The translations under genes were made by a program, and so were the position numbers. From Berghia stephanieae (taxonomy: Eukaryota > Mollusca > Gastropoda > Nudibranchia > Aeolidiidae), in contig CM067443.1 of the NCBI GenBank assembly GCA_034508935.3, positions 16,416,190 through 16,480,189 of the forward strand: a stretch of 64,000 nt of DNA. The letters run 5' to 3'. The stretch's first letter is position 1. Every line of letters begins with the position of its first letter. The notes under the pieces are model-generated. The model searched no databases and was not told the origin of the DNA. It saw nothing but the letters and a program-made list of their open reading frames with translations. Below are positions 48,485-60,194 of the stretch, in pieces.

Positions 48485-48790
48485 TCCTTTAGAAAGACTT
48501 TATTGAGAACAAATCACCTAACTGGCAAGTGACGTCAACTTAATTAGTTCTATATCAAAGGTCAAGTCTTAGAAAACAATACGATATTATAATGGATAAA
48601 CCTGTCATTTTCCCCTTGTACATCCTTGTTAACGACGATACTCGGTGTTAACAAATGAAAGTAAAATACATTGACCTCGTTATTGTTATTGATGCAACGC
48701 GGTTAGCCAAAAAAAAAAAAAAACAACTTACAACAACCGCCGACCGGATATAAAGAACCAGCACACAAGCAACTGTGTTGGCATTTTTGT
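48485..48790 (-). repeat. CRE-MITE copy, split and rearranged
   Basis: TGACGTCA at 48530-48537. The other part, TTATTGATGCAACGCGG, GCCGACCGGATATAA and ACCAGCACACAAGC, is at 48680-48775, with about 140 unrelated bases between. Confidence 0.5.
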
Positions 48791-49404
48791 TGTCCTGGAA
48801 TAAAACGCGAATCTTGATTCTCAGGAATGGTGCCGAGTTTTCTTTGTTGTTATTGTTGCGAATAACGGTGTAAACACGTCATTTTGGAAATTCAATAAAA
48901 TACTATTATATTATTTTGAAAGTTGTGTGATTGCGTTACATTGTTGTTGTTGTTTTGTTTGTTTGTTGTTTTTTTTTTGATAGATCTAGTTATTGTTTGT
49001 TGGTTTTTGTTTAATTTTTATTTTCTGTTTAGTATGTTTTTTGGGCTTTCTTTTTGTTTGTTTTCTTGATTCTTAATTTTAGTTTGTTTGTTTTTGGTTT
49101 GGTTTGTTTTTGTTTGTTGACGCTTTCTGTTTATTTGTTGTTTAGTTAGTCTTTTTAAAAGTGATTTTTTGTTTGTGTGTTTGGTTTTGTTTTGTTATTT
49201 TTATTAACCTAACGTTAGCCATAGTTTCTATAGATCATGTAACTCCTAGTTTGAGATCCTATGACAGAATACAAAACGAGCATTACATCTGTCAATCATT
49301 TTATTTTCCAGTTTCTTCACCAAATCGTGTTTCCATGGTCCCATTCTGGTGTGACATACTCAAGTACTGGCCTAAAAGGTTTGTGTTGCTATTGGGCATT
49401 ATTG

Positions 49405-49572
49405 GTGTGTGGCTTTGTGGTCGGGTTGGATAGCACTCACCCTGGGACCCGTAGGCCTCAGGTTCGATACGCTGTAGACGTCACAAAGTCGAATCAATGG
49501 TAAAGCTCTCTACTCACATTCTCTCACTGCACTCAGGTGTAAAATGAGTATTTGGTCGGTAATAGCGTTGTT
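49405..49572 (+). repeat. SINE family 1, 3'-truncated copy
   Basis: Head GGTTGGATAGCACTCACCCT and B box CAGGTTCGATACGC, then the conserved CTACTCACATTCTCTCACTG and ACTCAGGTGTAAAATGAGTA, cut at GTAATAGCGTTG. Confidence 0.7.
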
Positions 49573-50402
49573 TATATTGAAAAATAAATTGTAATAGCAT
49601 ATTTTAAGGGTTTTACGGCGAATCTTTTACTTTTAGGTAATTTCCACGCCAGTAAAATGAAGAAAATATGATACGGCAGTCCCCCAAAAAATCTAGATTT
49701 ACAATTAAAAGCAACCAATAGAAATTAAGGACAAAGGGGACTAGTTTCAAATAGGGACAAAAAGTAAATTCCACGAGCGTACTACCAGTACCAGTCTACT
49801 GTACTCGTTGGATTCCAGTTACGGTCTATGGAGAAGCCAAAAGTATGCGGAAAAATTCGATGCTCATGGGAGGTAACCAATACATATCCTGTTCTTTAAG
49901 TATTATTTCCTGCCTTACTTCCCTTATCAGTGACACTGTTGGGGGAGTGTGGACCCGTATTCATGCGTTGTTAATAACTGGTAATAGCGTTGTTTATATT
50001 GAAAAATAAATTGTAATAGCATATTTTAAGGGTTTTACGGCGAATCTTTTACTTTTAGGTAATTTCCACGCCAGTAAAATGAAGAAAATATGATACGGCA
50101 GTCCCCCCAAAAAATCTAGATTTACAATTAAAAGCAACCAATAGAAATTAAGGACAAAGGGGACTAGTTTCAAATAGGGACAAAAAGTAAATTCCACGAG
50201 CGTACTACCAGTACCAGTCTACTGTACTCGTTGGATTCCAGTTACGGTCTATGGAGAAGCCAAAAGTATGCGGAAAAATTCGATGCTCATGGGAGGTAAC
50301 CAATACATATCCTGTTCTTTAAGTATTATTTCCTGCCTTACTTCCCTTATAAGCGACACTGTTGGGGGAGTGTGGACTGGTATTCATGCATTTTGGGCTG
50401 TT
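49559..50402 (-). repeat. 422-bp recent tandem duplication carrying a family A LINE 3' end
   Basis: 49559-49980 and 49981-50402 are nearly identical (a one-base C-run difference and a few substitutions near the right end). Each contains GGGTTTTACGGCGAATCTTT and TTTCCACGCCAGTAAAATGA, the complement of the family A tail. The duplication starts within the SINE and copies its last 12 bases. Confidence 0.9.
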
Positions 50403-50679
50403 TGATTTTTATCATTATATCTTTTAATGTTTTTTTTTTAATATAGATCTAAAAAATATTCTTTGTTTTGTTTGTTTGTTTGTTTGTTTTTTTTTTCTCG
50501 TCTTTTTACAATGATGAAAAAGACATGGCAACAAAATGGGGAAATTGGGATCAATTGGTTGTTAATTCTTTTTTGATGAATAGGTCATTAATCGAGACTT
50601 GCTTCTGTGTAGCCTTGATATGTTGTTAATTACAAAGGAAACACAGGAATTCACACACACAAACACACACAGACACAAA

Positions 50680-50680
50680 C

Positions 50681-50755
<75 letters not shown>

Positions 50756-50801
50756 ACAACATCGTCATTGTCGTCGTGGTCATCATCGTTGTCGTCGTTG
50801 T

Positions 50802-50886
<85 letters not shown>

Positions 50887-50906
50887 CAATAATAATAATA
50901 ATAATA

Positions 50907-50978
<72 letters not shown>
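50680..50978. repeat. (ATC)n then (AAT)n microsatellite
   Basis: ATC to 50755, TCG/TTG transition, AAT to 50978. The LINE end follows at once. Confidence 0.95.
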
Positions 50979-51302
50979 GCGCCGTAAACCCCTTAAAAAC
51001 AAAAACAAAAACAAAAATGTTCTCGACCGAAGCCGATTGGCTACCGCCACCTAAATGTCTCCTCTTGATGGTGGAAAAGCCTGGCAACTTCTCCCCCAGT
51101 TTCGAGGGGTCGATGTCCCCGCCCCATCGAGAGATTGAATTCGTCCAAACTGACTTCCATCTCGTAAATGCAGCTCTGTCAAAAGTCAGGGGACGTACGT
51201 AAAAGGGTTGCCGCCGGGACTTATTTCGACTAGAAACACGGGTACCGTCCATTATGCGCTTGAGAGGGGTATCCCCATTCCCTCTGTCTAGATCTTAGTA
51301 AG
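50979..51302 (-). mobile_element. Jockey-like LINE 3' fragment with (ATT)n tail
   Basis: Complement of 14385-14660: GAGAAGTTGCCAGGC-like, RRHLGGGSQSASVENIF in frame, CTCGTGGGGGCGGGGAC-like. On the minus strand it is followed by TTTTTAAGGGGTTTACGGCG, then the ATT array. Same family as 13.9-14.8 kb. Confidence 0.75.
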
Positions 51303-51494
51303 CCAGTTGTTTGTAAGATTTGATTGGTACTTTTGTTATAAGATTTTAACAAATAAATTCTTCATTTACCTCTCTAAAATTCTGAAGTCTAGTTCCCAAA
51401 AAGGAATACAACTCACGATTTGTTTTCTTTTGCGCCAAAGACTTGTGGCAACAAGTGGACATAGTGAAAAGATTCTTTAAAATTTTTAGATGTA

Positions 51495-51660
51495 GATAGA
51501 ACAAAATTGACGTCACTGAGCTCTTTGTTATTGCTTTAGCCAGCCATTTATATTCGTATTTCTCACTAAATTGTATTAATCAGACTATATATGTTTAAGG
51601 TTACACATAATTTTGTGTGTTTGGTAATTATATTCGACTGACACAGAGCATCAATAAATC
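51495..51660 (+). repeat. CRE-MITE copy
   Basis: TGACGTCA at 51508-51515, CTCTTTGTTATTGCTTTAGC, CACTAAATTGTATTAATCAG, GTTACACATAATTTTGTGTG. Confidence 0.75.
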
Positions 51661-51726
51661 AATGAAGGTGTGTAAAACGTACAAGATTAGTGTTGAAAAT
51701 CATAACACTATAAAATACGTATATGT

Positions 51727-52022
51727 TATAGGGAATAAGATTAGCTGAAGAGTAGCGTCCCTTGATTGGAAGTCGCCGGTGGAGAAGTTATTTCTAAACA
51801 AACCAACTACAAGCCAAGCGCTCAAATACAAAATTTATTATTCATATTTCTGTACAAAAATGCATAACGTTGAGTATGATGTATACATTTTTGTACAGAA
51901 ATATGAATAATAAATTTTGTATTTGGAGTGCTTGACTTGTAGCTGGTTTGTTTACAAATAACTTCTCCCCCGGTGACGTCCAATCAAAGGACGCTACTCT
52001 TCCGCTAATTTCATTCCCTATT
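51727..52022. repeat. Long inverted repeat, arms about 140 bp
   Basis: Left arm TAGGGAATAAGATTAGCTGA to TTTCTGTACAAAAATG (51727-51862). Right arm CATTTTTGTACAGAAATATG to TTCATTCCCTA (51888-52020). Spacer about 25 bases. Arms are about 90 percent complementary by eye. The inner 45 bases match perfectly. Confidence 0.85.
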
Positions 52023-52157
52023 GACACAATTAACATCACTGAAATTTTACACAACAAGTGGTATAACCACCCAGAAGTAAAAGATAGAATGACTCGCTTG
52101 AAATCTCATCAAAGAAGAGCTTCAATAATTCGTCAGCCTGTGAGGTGTGTTACATAA
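51948..52157 (+). other. Unassigned open frame from the right arm outward
   Basis: 69 codons, MFTNNFSPGDVQSKDATLPL, then EVKDRMTRLKSHQRRASIIR. The second half is basic and helix-like but no family is recognised. The first third lies in the inverted repeat, which argues against an ordinary gene. Confidence 0.15.
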
Positions 52158-52214
52158 TCAATAATGGTTTATCATAGTTTGCATATGTTAACTACTCTCT
52201 TGTTCGATTTGCTC

Positions 52215-52410
52215 TATAGATGCTGAGCGCTTGGCTAAGAAAGTCACAACATTGCCATCTGGAAATATAACGCACCAACACACAAACCTATGTGTAACCT
52301 TGAACGCTTATAGTCTTGTTAATACAGTTCAGTGAGAATTACTCATAAATGCGGATGGCAAAAAACAATAACAAAGACCTGATTGACGTCAACTTCGTTC
52401 TATCTATATG
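52215..52410 (-). repeat. CRE-MITE copy, near full length
   Basis: GAGCGCTTGGCTAAGAAAGT to GTTCTATCTATA, with TGACGTCA at 52384-52391. Confidence 0.75.
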
Positions 52411-52457
52411 ATGGTTATAGGATCGGCATACGACTTGGCATTTCTGTCTATTAATAT

Positions 52458-52733
52458 TGACTAAACGTGCTCAAGGCATTTTACAAGTAGTCTCTAGCTA
52501 ACAACAATAATTAATATGTCAATAAACTGACATGACGCCCGAGGTAAAGTTACATTTTTTTCTTGACGGAGACAACGCTGTTACGGTACATGTACTCATT
52601 TTACAACTGAGTACGGTAAGACAATGTAAATTCTTATTCAAGGACTCAACTTAGCGCCGCGTAGAGCGGGACTCGATCCGGGGATCTACGATCCGAAGGC
52701 GAGTGTCATACCACAAGACCACAAAGACAGACA
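52458..52733 (-). repeat. SINE family 1 copy
   Basis: GTGCTCAAGGCATTTTACAA to GCGGGACTCGATCCGGGGA and GGCGAGTGTCATACCAC. Confidence 0.75.
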
Positions 52734-52874
52734 AGGCGACAAATCAAATAGTAGATCTAGAAGGAAAATTATCTGTTAAATATAAATAATCTTAACTCTA
52801 GACTACTAGCTGATAATGCTCTACACATGCTTTAGCACATGCTGTTTTGGTATCAAACATGCTCTAGCCCCTTA

Positions 52875-53340
<466 letters not shown>

Positions 53341-53701
53341 ACGGCGGGTATTAAAGAATATAATAAATCACATGAATATTGTGAAGTAGGTAAGCAGATA
53401 GAAAATAGAGACAGTATGAAGTTGTATAATGATAGAAATACAACTTTCATTCGGTCCTCATTTTCTCTCCAAATGTTTCATATCTATTGATCAATTAGAT
53501 CCTTGACCATAAGTATCCATAAGTACTGTTAAATTCACCACATAGCAAAGGAAAATCAGCCATGGCTTTTACCCGAAATGTCAAAAAATCCCAGTTTTGA
53601 ACGCCAGTTTCTAAGTTAGCCCATTTATTTAAAACCAGCATTTTGATGCCTGTTTCAAAGGTCATTTTTGTTTCTTCTGAAATATAACTTAAGATTTCTA
53701 A

Positions 53702-53704
<3 letters not shown>

Positions 53705-53766
<62 letters not shown>
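53705..53766. repeat. (AT)n microsatellite
   Basis: Pure AT run. Confidence 0.95.
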
Positions 53767-53768
<2 letters not shown>

Positions 53769-53879
53769 GTATAGTGGCGTGGGGCCATTGGATCGAATGG
53801 TGCCAGGCACCACACCATTCTTTTAAAAATCATTAACATCATAATTTAATTAAAAATAAAACAAATTTTAACTCCACTG

Positions 53880-54672
53880 TCTTTCGCCAACTCGGACCGG
53901 AATTACGCGAAGGCTGCACCGGAGTGTGAGGCAGACACAATTGCCAAGAACATTAAGAACCGTAGCAAACGGGTCCCTAATCAGGCTTTTGAGCGCGGTG
54001 TCCGCAAGGCGTATCGTACGATTTTGGACTCGTTACCTGCGGAGGAGTCGGACTGGACGGCCCGTTCACCCGAGAAGTGGGTGCAGCCATTAGCGATATG
54101 AAGAACGGCAAAGCAGTATGGATAGATGGTGTATATCCCGATATGGTGACGCATCTGGGCCCCAGGGCACGGGCCTGGCTGGCAGAGGCAATGTCCGACG
54201 TCCTTGCAAAAGTAAAGCTTCCACAAGTGTGGAAGCATGCGAAGATAGTTGCCATCCTGAAGCCAGGGAAACCGGCGAAGGAGGCCGACAGTTACAGACC
54301 CATATCGCTGCTGAGCTGTCTTTACAAATTGTTAGAGCGTGTTCTATTAAACCGATGGGGGCCGGTCCCAGACCCTGCCCTGCCACCCGAGCAGGCAGGC
54401 TTCAGGGAAGGGAGGTGCACCACGGAGCAGGCCATTGCCCTTACAGAGCATATTGAGCACGGGTTCGAGAGAAAACAGCAAACAAGTGCCGTCTTTATAG
54501 ATCTATCAGCGGCGTACGATACGGTCTGGTGCGAAGGGTTGATGCTCAAACTTGCAAAAATCATAAGGTGCAAAAAGACCTTGAAGTTGTTCTCTTCGAT
54601 CTTGGGGGAAAGGCAATTCCACGTCGCGCTGGGAGACGCCACGAGCAACGTAATGAAATTGAAGAATGGGGT
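53880..54672 (+). mobile_element. Jockey-like LINE RT, N-terminal half, cut at the GVP motif
   Basis: Frame 54077 on reads AISDMKNGKAVWIDGVYPDM, VAILKPGKPAKEADSYRPIS, LLSCLYKLLERVLLNRW, PPEQAGFREGRCTTEQAIAL and motif A VFIDLSAAYDTVW, ending KLKNGVP where QGS should follow. Upstream 53880-54070 is related but out of frame. Motif C (YADD/FADD) is missing because sequence changes to a CAC/CAT array. Confidence 0.8.
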
Positions 54673-55445
54673 CCCTCATCACTACTACAAGCACCACCAC
54701 TCCATCATCTTCACTACCACTAGCTGCTACTACTACTACAACCATCAATCCCACCACTATTACAACCACCACCACCACCACATCATCATCACGACCACTA
54801 CAACTGCAACAACCACCACCACATCATCATCACTACCTCTACTACTACAACCACCACCACATCATCATCACTACCACTACTACTTCAACCACAAGCACCA
54901 CATCATTAACACTACCACTACTACTACACCACCACCAGCACATCATCATCATATCCACTACTACTACAACCACCACCACCACCATATCATTATCATTACC
55001 ACTATTACTACAACCACCACAACCACATCGTCATCACTACCACTACTACTGCAACCACCCCAACCATATCATCATCATTACCACTACTACTACAACCACC
55101 ACAACCACCATATCATTATCATTACCACTACTACTACAACCACCACAACAACATCGTCATCACTACCACTACTACTGCAATCACCACCACCATATCATCA
55201 TTACCACTACTACTACTACTACTACCACCACCACCACCGCATCATCATCTCTACCACTACTACTACAACACCCACCACATCATCATCACTATCACTCCTA
55301 CTACAACTACAACCACCGCCATTTCATCATCATCACTACCATACTACTACAACTACAACCACCACCACCACATCATCATCAATACCACTACTACTACAAT
55401 CACCAACACCACATCATCCTCACTACCACCAGTACTACAATCACT
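54672..55445. repeat. CAC/CAT/TAC minisatellite, about 775 bp
   Basis: Higher-order units of about 60-65 bases: CACCACATCATCATCACTAC plus CACTACTACTACAACCACC. Frames are open in all forward phases (poly-His/Thr/Ser-Leu), giving spurious long ORFs. Confidence 0.95.
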
Positions 55446-55449
55446 ACCA

Positions 55450-56210
55450 TTAGGCTTTGTAGCTTTGCTTCATTTGAAATAAGGAAACTTCGGAATTGTA
55501 TTTGGCATTGTGTTTATATATCATAATATAATTTTAATCAGTTTTCTATTTAGAACTACATACTATACAATATGTATGCCAAATACCACCCCAATTCCCT
55601 TTTCTTGTGTGCAGGAATTCCTCTTAAGGCATTGAAATTCCTACGAGTGGTGTCTGAAATTCATGTGAGCCAAATTTAAAGTTTGCGTCTCTGTGCTATG
55701 ATGATGCAATGAGTGTGAGAGAGTCATCACTACACACATAAACAACAGAAATAATTTTAAAACATGACTATGACACCTAACCACTCACACACGAGGATAT
55801 GCTATTTATCCTTTTCTCTATATAGAACAGGACAAGATGAACAATAGCTTGACTCTCTCTACACTTCGCATTGATGTTTGTCGTCTGACGAGTTCAACTC
55901 TCGGTCGACCTGTCAATATTCCTTTTTGCCTAGGATGTAATCATTAAGAGAATGTTGTGTGGTTTTGACCGTGAAGAAAACCTTAAGAAGTCACATTTGT
56001 ATTATTTTAGAGACATCGTTTTGAATATTTTTGAGTTAAACGAGCGAGCAGGAAGTTATTTTCTAAGATTTCATGAACGGCCGATCAGCACTTGTTTACT
56101 ATAGTAACGCAATTCCCAGCCCAAGTCAAAATGGCGGATGGTTTTCTCATCGATGCCGCTGGTTGGCTAGCCAATAAGAGCACCGTACGGTTTCCATTGG
56201 GTAAATTCCT
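55450..56210. other. No recognisable feature
   Basis: Unique-looking sequence, no long frame. A CCAAT-like and CpG-containing stretch at 56090-56200 (CAAAATGGCGGATGG, similar to a YY1 site) is noted but unsupported as a promoter. Confidence 0.5.
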
Positions 56211-56214
56211 TGAT

Positions 56215-56270
56215 ATAAAATATATATATTATATATATATATATATATTATAATATATATATATATAATT
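56215..56270. repeat. (TA)n microsatellite
   Basis: TATATA with TTATAA interruptions. Confidence 0.9.
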
Positions 56271-56554
56271 AATATATTCAGTTATTACAGTCATGACCAA
56301 ATGTTTGTGACGTTTATTTGTTGAAGTGTTCGGTTTAATTACAATTCGGCGATGTGAACGTACGTTCTGACTTTTTGTTTGTTGATGTGGCTTCCCGTTT
56401 GGTGTTTGATTAACGAGAACTTCCGGCGATAAGACCCTACATCTCATTTTGTGTTGGTGTGTTCTGGTTTTTTGATAAATATTTTTCCATGAAAATTTTT
56501 TTGGTTGGTTGTTGTTCTTTTAAATTTTCCATAAATATGTACTATTGTATTTTA

Positions 56555-56556
56555 AT

Positions 56557-56631
<75 letters not shown>

Positions 56632-57220
56632 TAATAATATAATAATAATAATATAATAATAATAATAATATAATATAATAATACTTTATTGCATCCCAAA
56701 AAGGAAATTTTTTGTACAGACGTGTTATAATTTACACAATAAGATTAAGATACAATGGAAATAGGATGTATATATATATTTTAAAAAGGAGCAGCTCCAT
56801 AACCAGAGCTGCGCTTTATAATATGAATAATTTCAACACTGTAAAATAATTAAAACTGTCACTATAAATTGATAATTGAAAAGATTGCAAAACAAATGAA
56901 TTAATAAATTAATATTTATATTTGTTAAAGCAAAAATGAGAAATAATTATATAAAATGATTATTGCGTGTTGTTATAAAGCCTAATACTGGACGGCAGAA
57001 AAGATTTTCGGTGTCTCTCTGTTTTCGTTGAAATAGAGAAAGGGCGACCACTTCTTTCTGACATAATAATTGATGGTCTTAGTGGATGATACTGGTCATT
57101 TAATATTTTAGTTATTTTATTTATACAAAATTTCTCGTATAAAAGATCTACATCGTCAACATCATTTATATAGCGTTTAATGGATTTTTTAATATTTGAA
57201 TTTATTTTGTTCCTTTCCAC
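56555..57220 (-). mobile_element. LINE C-terminus, 3' UTR and (ATT)n tail
   Basis: Minus-strand frame 56960-57220 ends KITKILNDQYHPLRPSIIM, GRPFSISTKTERHRKSFLPS, SIRLYNN, the standard C-terminus of many animal LINEs (R-x-x-x-S-F-x-P-x-x-I-R-L-x-N). The 3' UTR ends GGGATGCAATAAAGT and continues into ATT units to 56560. The array is therefore the LINE's own tail. Confidence 0.75.
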
Positions 57221-57224
57221 TGCT

Positions 57225-58010
57225 AAGCAATTGCCTCCCCAAGCTGTTATGTTCGCTGAGTTTTGTGGATGCTTTTTTGGTAGTGTTTCTAAATGTTGAG
57301 GTGTGGAGGTTGTATCTTGTTTTGAAATTATTTTCCGTTAGTCCTACATATTTTTCTTGCTTGTTTGTTTTAGTTTCGGTGACTGTGGCTTGGTAAATTA
57401 AACTTGATTCTAAACATTGTTTGTTTAGCGGGCAATGTTCCTTATTTCTGCAGTTGCATTTTCTGGTGGGTGGGTTTTGCTCTTGTCGGTGGTTTATTAA
57501 TATTTTTTTTTGTTGTGGCTTGAAATTATTTGTTCTATGTTGCGCATACACGAGTAGCTTATTTTTATGGTATTCCTGTTGATAATTTAATGTAGCTTGT
57601 GGTTTTTTGGAAAGTGTGTATCAATTAACTTCAGGAACTGCTGTCCAATGTTTGTGCTGACGTGTTTGTCGAAAGGTGGGTTGAACCAAGTAATGTGTCG
57701 TTTTCTTGTTTTGCGTTCTTCACTTGTGTGTTGGGGTTTACGTGAGAGGGGGGCGTCTGTGTATTCAAATGGTGTGTTGAATCCGCTTTTTGTGAGCCAT
57801 TGAAAACATACCAAAAAGCATAGCACTGAGGGTGAGCAAACTTTCGGAAAACAGAGAGATATTCAACGTCGCAGCCACCCCACCCCCTACAAAGAAGCAC
57901 TCACAAAAAGCGGATACAACACACCATTTGAATACACAGACGCCCCCCTCTCATGTAAACCCCATCACACAAACCTCTAACGTCTACATACGAACTTTGC
58001 ACACAAAGTT
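57225..58010. mobile_element. Penelope-like retroelement remnants, head-to-head
   Basis: The minus strand from 57826 down to 57225 carries an RT-end region (HITWFNPPFDKHVSTNIGQQ, FLKLIDTHFPKNHKL), a Cys cluster (CNCRNKEHCPLNKQC) and a GIY-YIG endonuclease region (LIYQATVTETKTNKQEKYVG, TRYNLHTSTFRN). This RT plus GIY-YIG order defines Penelope-like elements. The plus strand from about 57835 to 58000 carries an earlier RT piece that partly overlaps in content, forming an inverted junction near 57830. Both parts are broken relics. Confidence 0.75.
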
Positions 58011-58059
58011 TAATTTAATTTTGGGCGGATCAGACCTCTGAATAGATTAGATGTTTCCC

Positions 58060-58845
58060 GAGACTCAACTGTTTTCAAAAGTGTCTTTATTATACTAACG
58101 GTAAGAATGAGTAGTACGAGTAGAATTTGATTTTAACCGATTATGTAACTTGAGGCAAAAACTTATGCATGTCTTTAGAGCTTCTGAAAATAAAATTACA
58201 GAGTAGCCCACTGAGTTTTAGTCACCTAATTATAGACTTGTTAAAGTTGCGATTATTTTTCCTAGGGCCTTGTCAGATCTATTGTCGAAATTTATAATAT
58301 AATCATTAAATCGATTTAGAATCTAAATTACTGGTGTCAAGAAATCAAATGACATTTTATGATATCATTTTCCAACAAATATAGGCTGACAAAATGGAAT
58401 CGATTAACGACAAAATGTGAGATGATTTGGCACAACCCGTCGGATGTCCCGCAAGCGAGTTTTGAAATACACGCGAATAAAGATGAAAAGTAATTATCTG
58501 CCTAATTTTTGTTCTTTTCACTGCATCGATTTTAGTTTTCACCCTAAGGTATTTTACAATATCAGTGATGTAAAATAATTAGTTCCCTAGCTCTATCAAT
58601 TCATATTTACCTTCGAAAATGATCTAAATTACAGAAAATGTGCCCCTGAGATAGAGGACTTTTTTAGATTTTTACCAAACCCTAACGTATTAAATATAAC
58701 TCTATGTGACATAGTCTCCTCTTTGGAATGCAAGTCAGTAAGCGTGAATTCTAGCTGCCATCGAGTCAGTAGAATGAGCTCACAAGTATAAAGAAAACGA
58801 ATATTTGGGTTAAGCAGTTCATTTATTTTCTTGTGTGAAAAAACG
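58060..58845. other. No recognisable feature
   Basis: AT-rich. Short frames only. 62610-63280 and 63670-64000 are similarly empty, except TAGTCACCCC echoes of the pogo-type ends near 62960-62990. Confidence 0.55.
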
Positions 58846-58849
58846 CAAA

Positions 58850-58985
58850 TCAAAGTGATGCTAAGCTGCTAGTAGCTGTGGACTGCAAACAATAATAAAC
58901 AAAAATGAATTTAACAGCTTTAAAAACAACAAACATACCAAATTTTGGACACAAATCCTCCTCAGTCAACAGAAAACCCAAACAA
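58850..58985 (-). repeat. Penelope-type terminal fragment
   Basis: Minus strand: GTTGACTGAGGAGGATTTGT, GTCCAAAA and AAAGCTGTTAAATTCATTTT. Matches 8.06 kb downstream of the hammerhead-like core. Confidence 0.4.
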
Positions 58986-59147
58986 AGCAAAACCAAATGA
59001 AAGTATAAATACATTACTTTAAAAAACCAGATGGACAGCAGATAAATATTGCTCTGTTTTTTTAGTAATAAACTAAACACCGTGCACAATGAAGTCACAA
59101 AACTTTGGAGACCCTGTCTCATCGTCAAACATTGAATCATAGATATT

Positions 59148-59560
59148 AGGGGGAATTAGGCTAAAACCGTGCAACTTCGAGTTGAAACCATGAATATTTG
59201 CATAGATTTTACTAAGACCCCCCAAAAATCATCTGCTATAGAATCACTCAGACAATCAATCATAACGCTCCGGTTTAAGGCCTTAGATGATCCCTGTTAC
59301 AACTATATTAAACAAAGGAATTAACTGAGTAAATACATATATTTTCCTCATATTCATTGTATTAGGGAGATTTGGGCTAAGATCGTTTACATAAGGATTA
59401 AAAGCATGAAAATTGGCATACAAGTAGCTAATACCCATATAAATGACACCTGCTAGAACCACTCTCGCAATTTATCATAACAGTGCGTTTTTAACACTTT
59501 TATTTTTCCCTATATAGCATTACTTATCCAAGGAAAATAACCACGAGAATACAATCTGCT
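59148..59560. repeat. Two diverged direct repeats of about 210 bp
   Basis: TTAGGGGGAATTAGGCTAAA near 59148 and TTAGGGAGATTTGGGCTAAG near 59363 start parallel blocks sharing the motifs CATGAA, TTGCATA and TTTACTAAGACCC / AGCTAATACCC, then AATCATAAC / TATCATAAC. Confidence 0.55.
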
Positions 59561-59619
59561 TTTAATAATTTAAATTTATTGTTGACCATCCACAGAAGCT
59601 AATAAATGGCTTCGGGTGG

Positions 59620-59690
59620 GAACATTACAGACAATGAACGTTTCGGGTACAAACCCTTCGTCAGCAAAGGGAAGTTGAAGACATAAAGCA
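59620..59690 (-). repeat. Penelope-type terminal fragment with hammerhead-like core
   Basis: Minus strand: CTTTGCTGACGAAGGGTTTG, TACCCGAAACGTTCATTGTC. Same block as 31.2 kb. Confidence 0.5.
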
Positions 59691-59899
59691 ATCTATAGTA
59701 AGAATTGAAATGGTGTATTCCTGGGTGGTTGAAGCATGGGGATTGAAGAAAAAATGAGACATTAGCGTGGTGTTATCTTGTTGACATACTACAAATTTGT
59801 CCCATTAGTCCCTGCGAGAAGTTCTTTTTGCCATTGTTATTGTATCTGAAAACATGCAAACGCATTCCTTTTTTAAGTCATATTATGTAATATTTTGTC

Positions 59900-59900
<1 letters not shown>

Positions 59901-59940
<40 letters not shown>

Positions 59941-59960
59941 CTCCCCACTCTCTCTCTCTA
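59901..59960. repeat. (TC)n microsatellite
   Basis: CT run with CCCCTCCCC interruption. Confidence 0.95.
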
Positions 59961-60194
59961 CTTTCTTTCTTTTTTTTTAAAGACCCAACACAATTCAATT
60001 ATGAGTTATGATAATTTCTTTTGGAATACACAAGTAATGCCACCTTTTTGAACTTTTGAATTGGACAACGTTTTTTAGTTTTATCTTTAAGTTGAAAATT
60101 GTTGGTTCAATTGGAGGGGAAGAGTAAGCAGTTGTGATAGAAACTAGTCAAAAAGCACCAACATTTTTTTTTCAGAGAATATGAAGCAAGAATG

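Noticed and set aside
54666-55526. 286-codon Thr/Ser/Leu-rich ORF
   Set aside because: A reading frame of the CAC/CAT array; all forward frames are open there.
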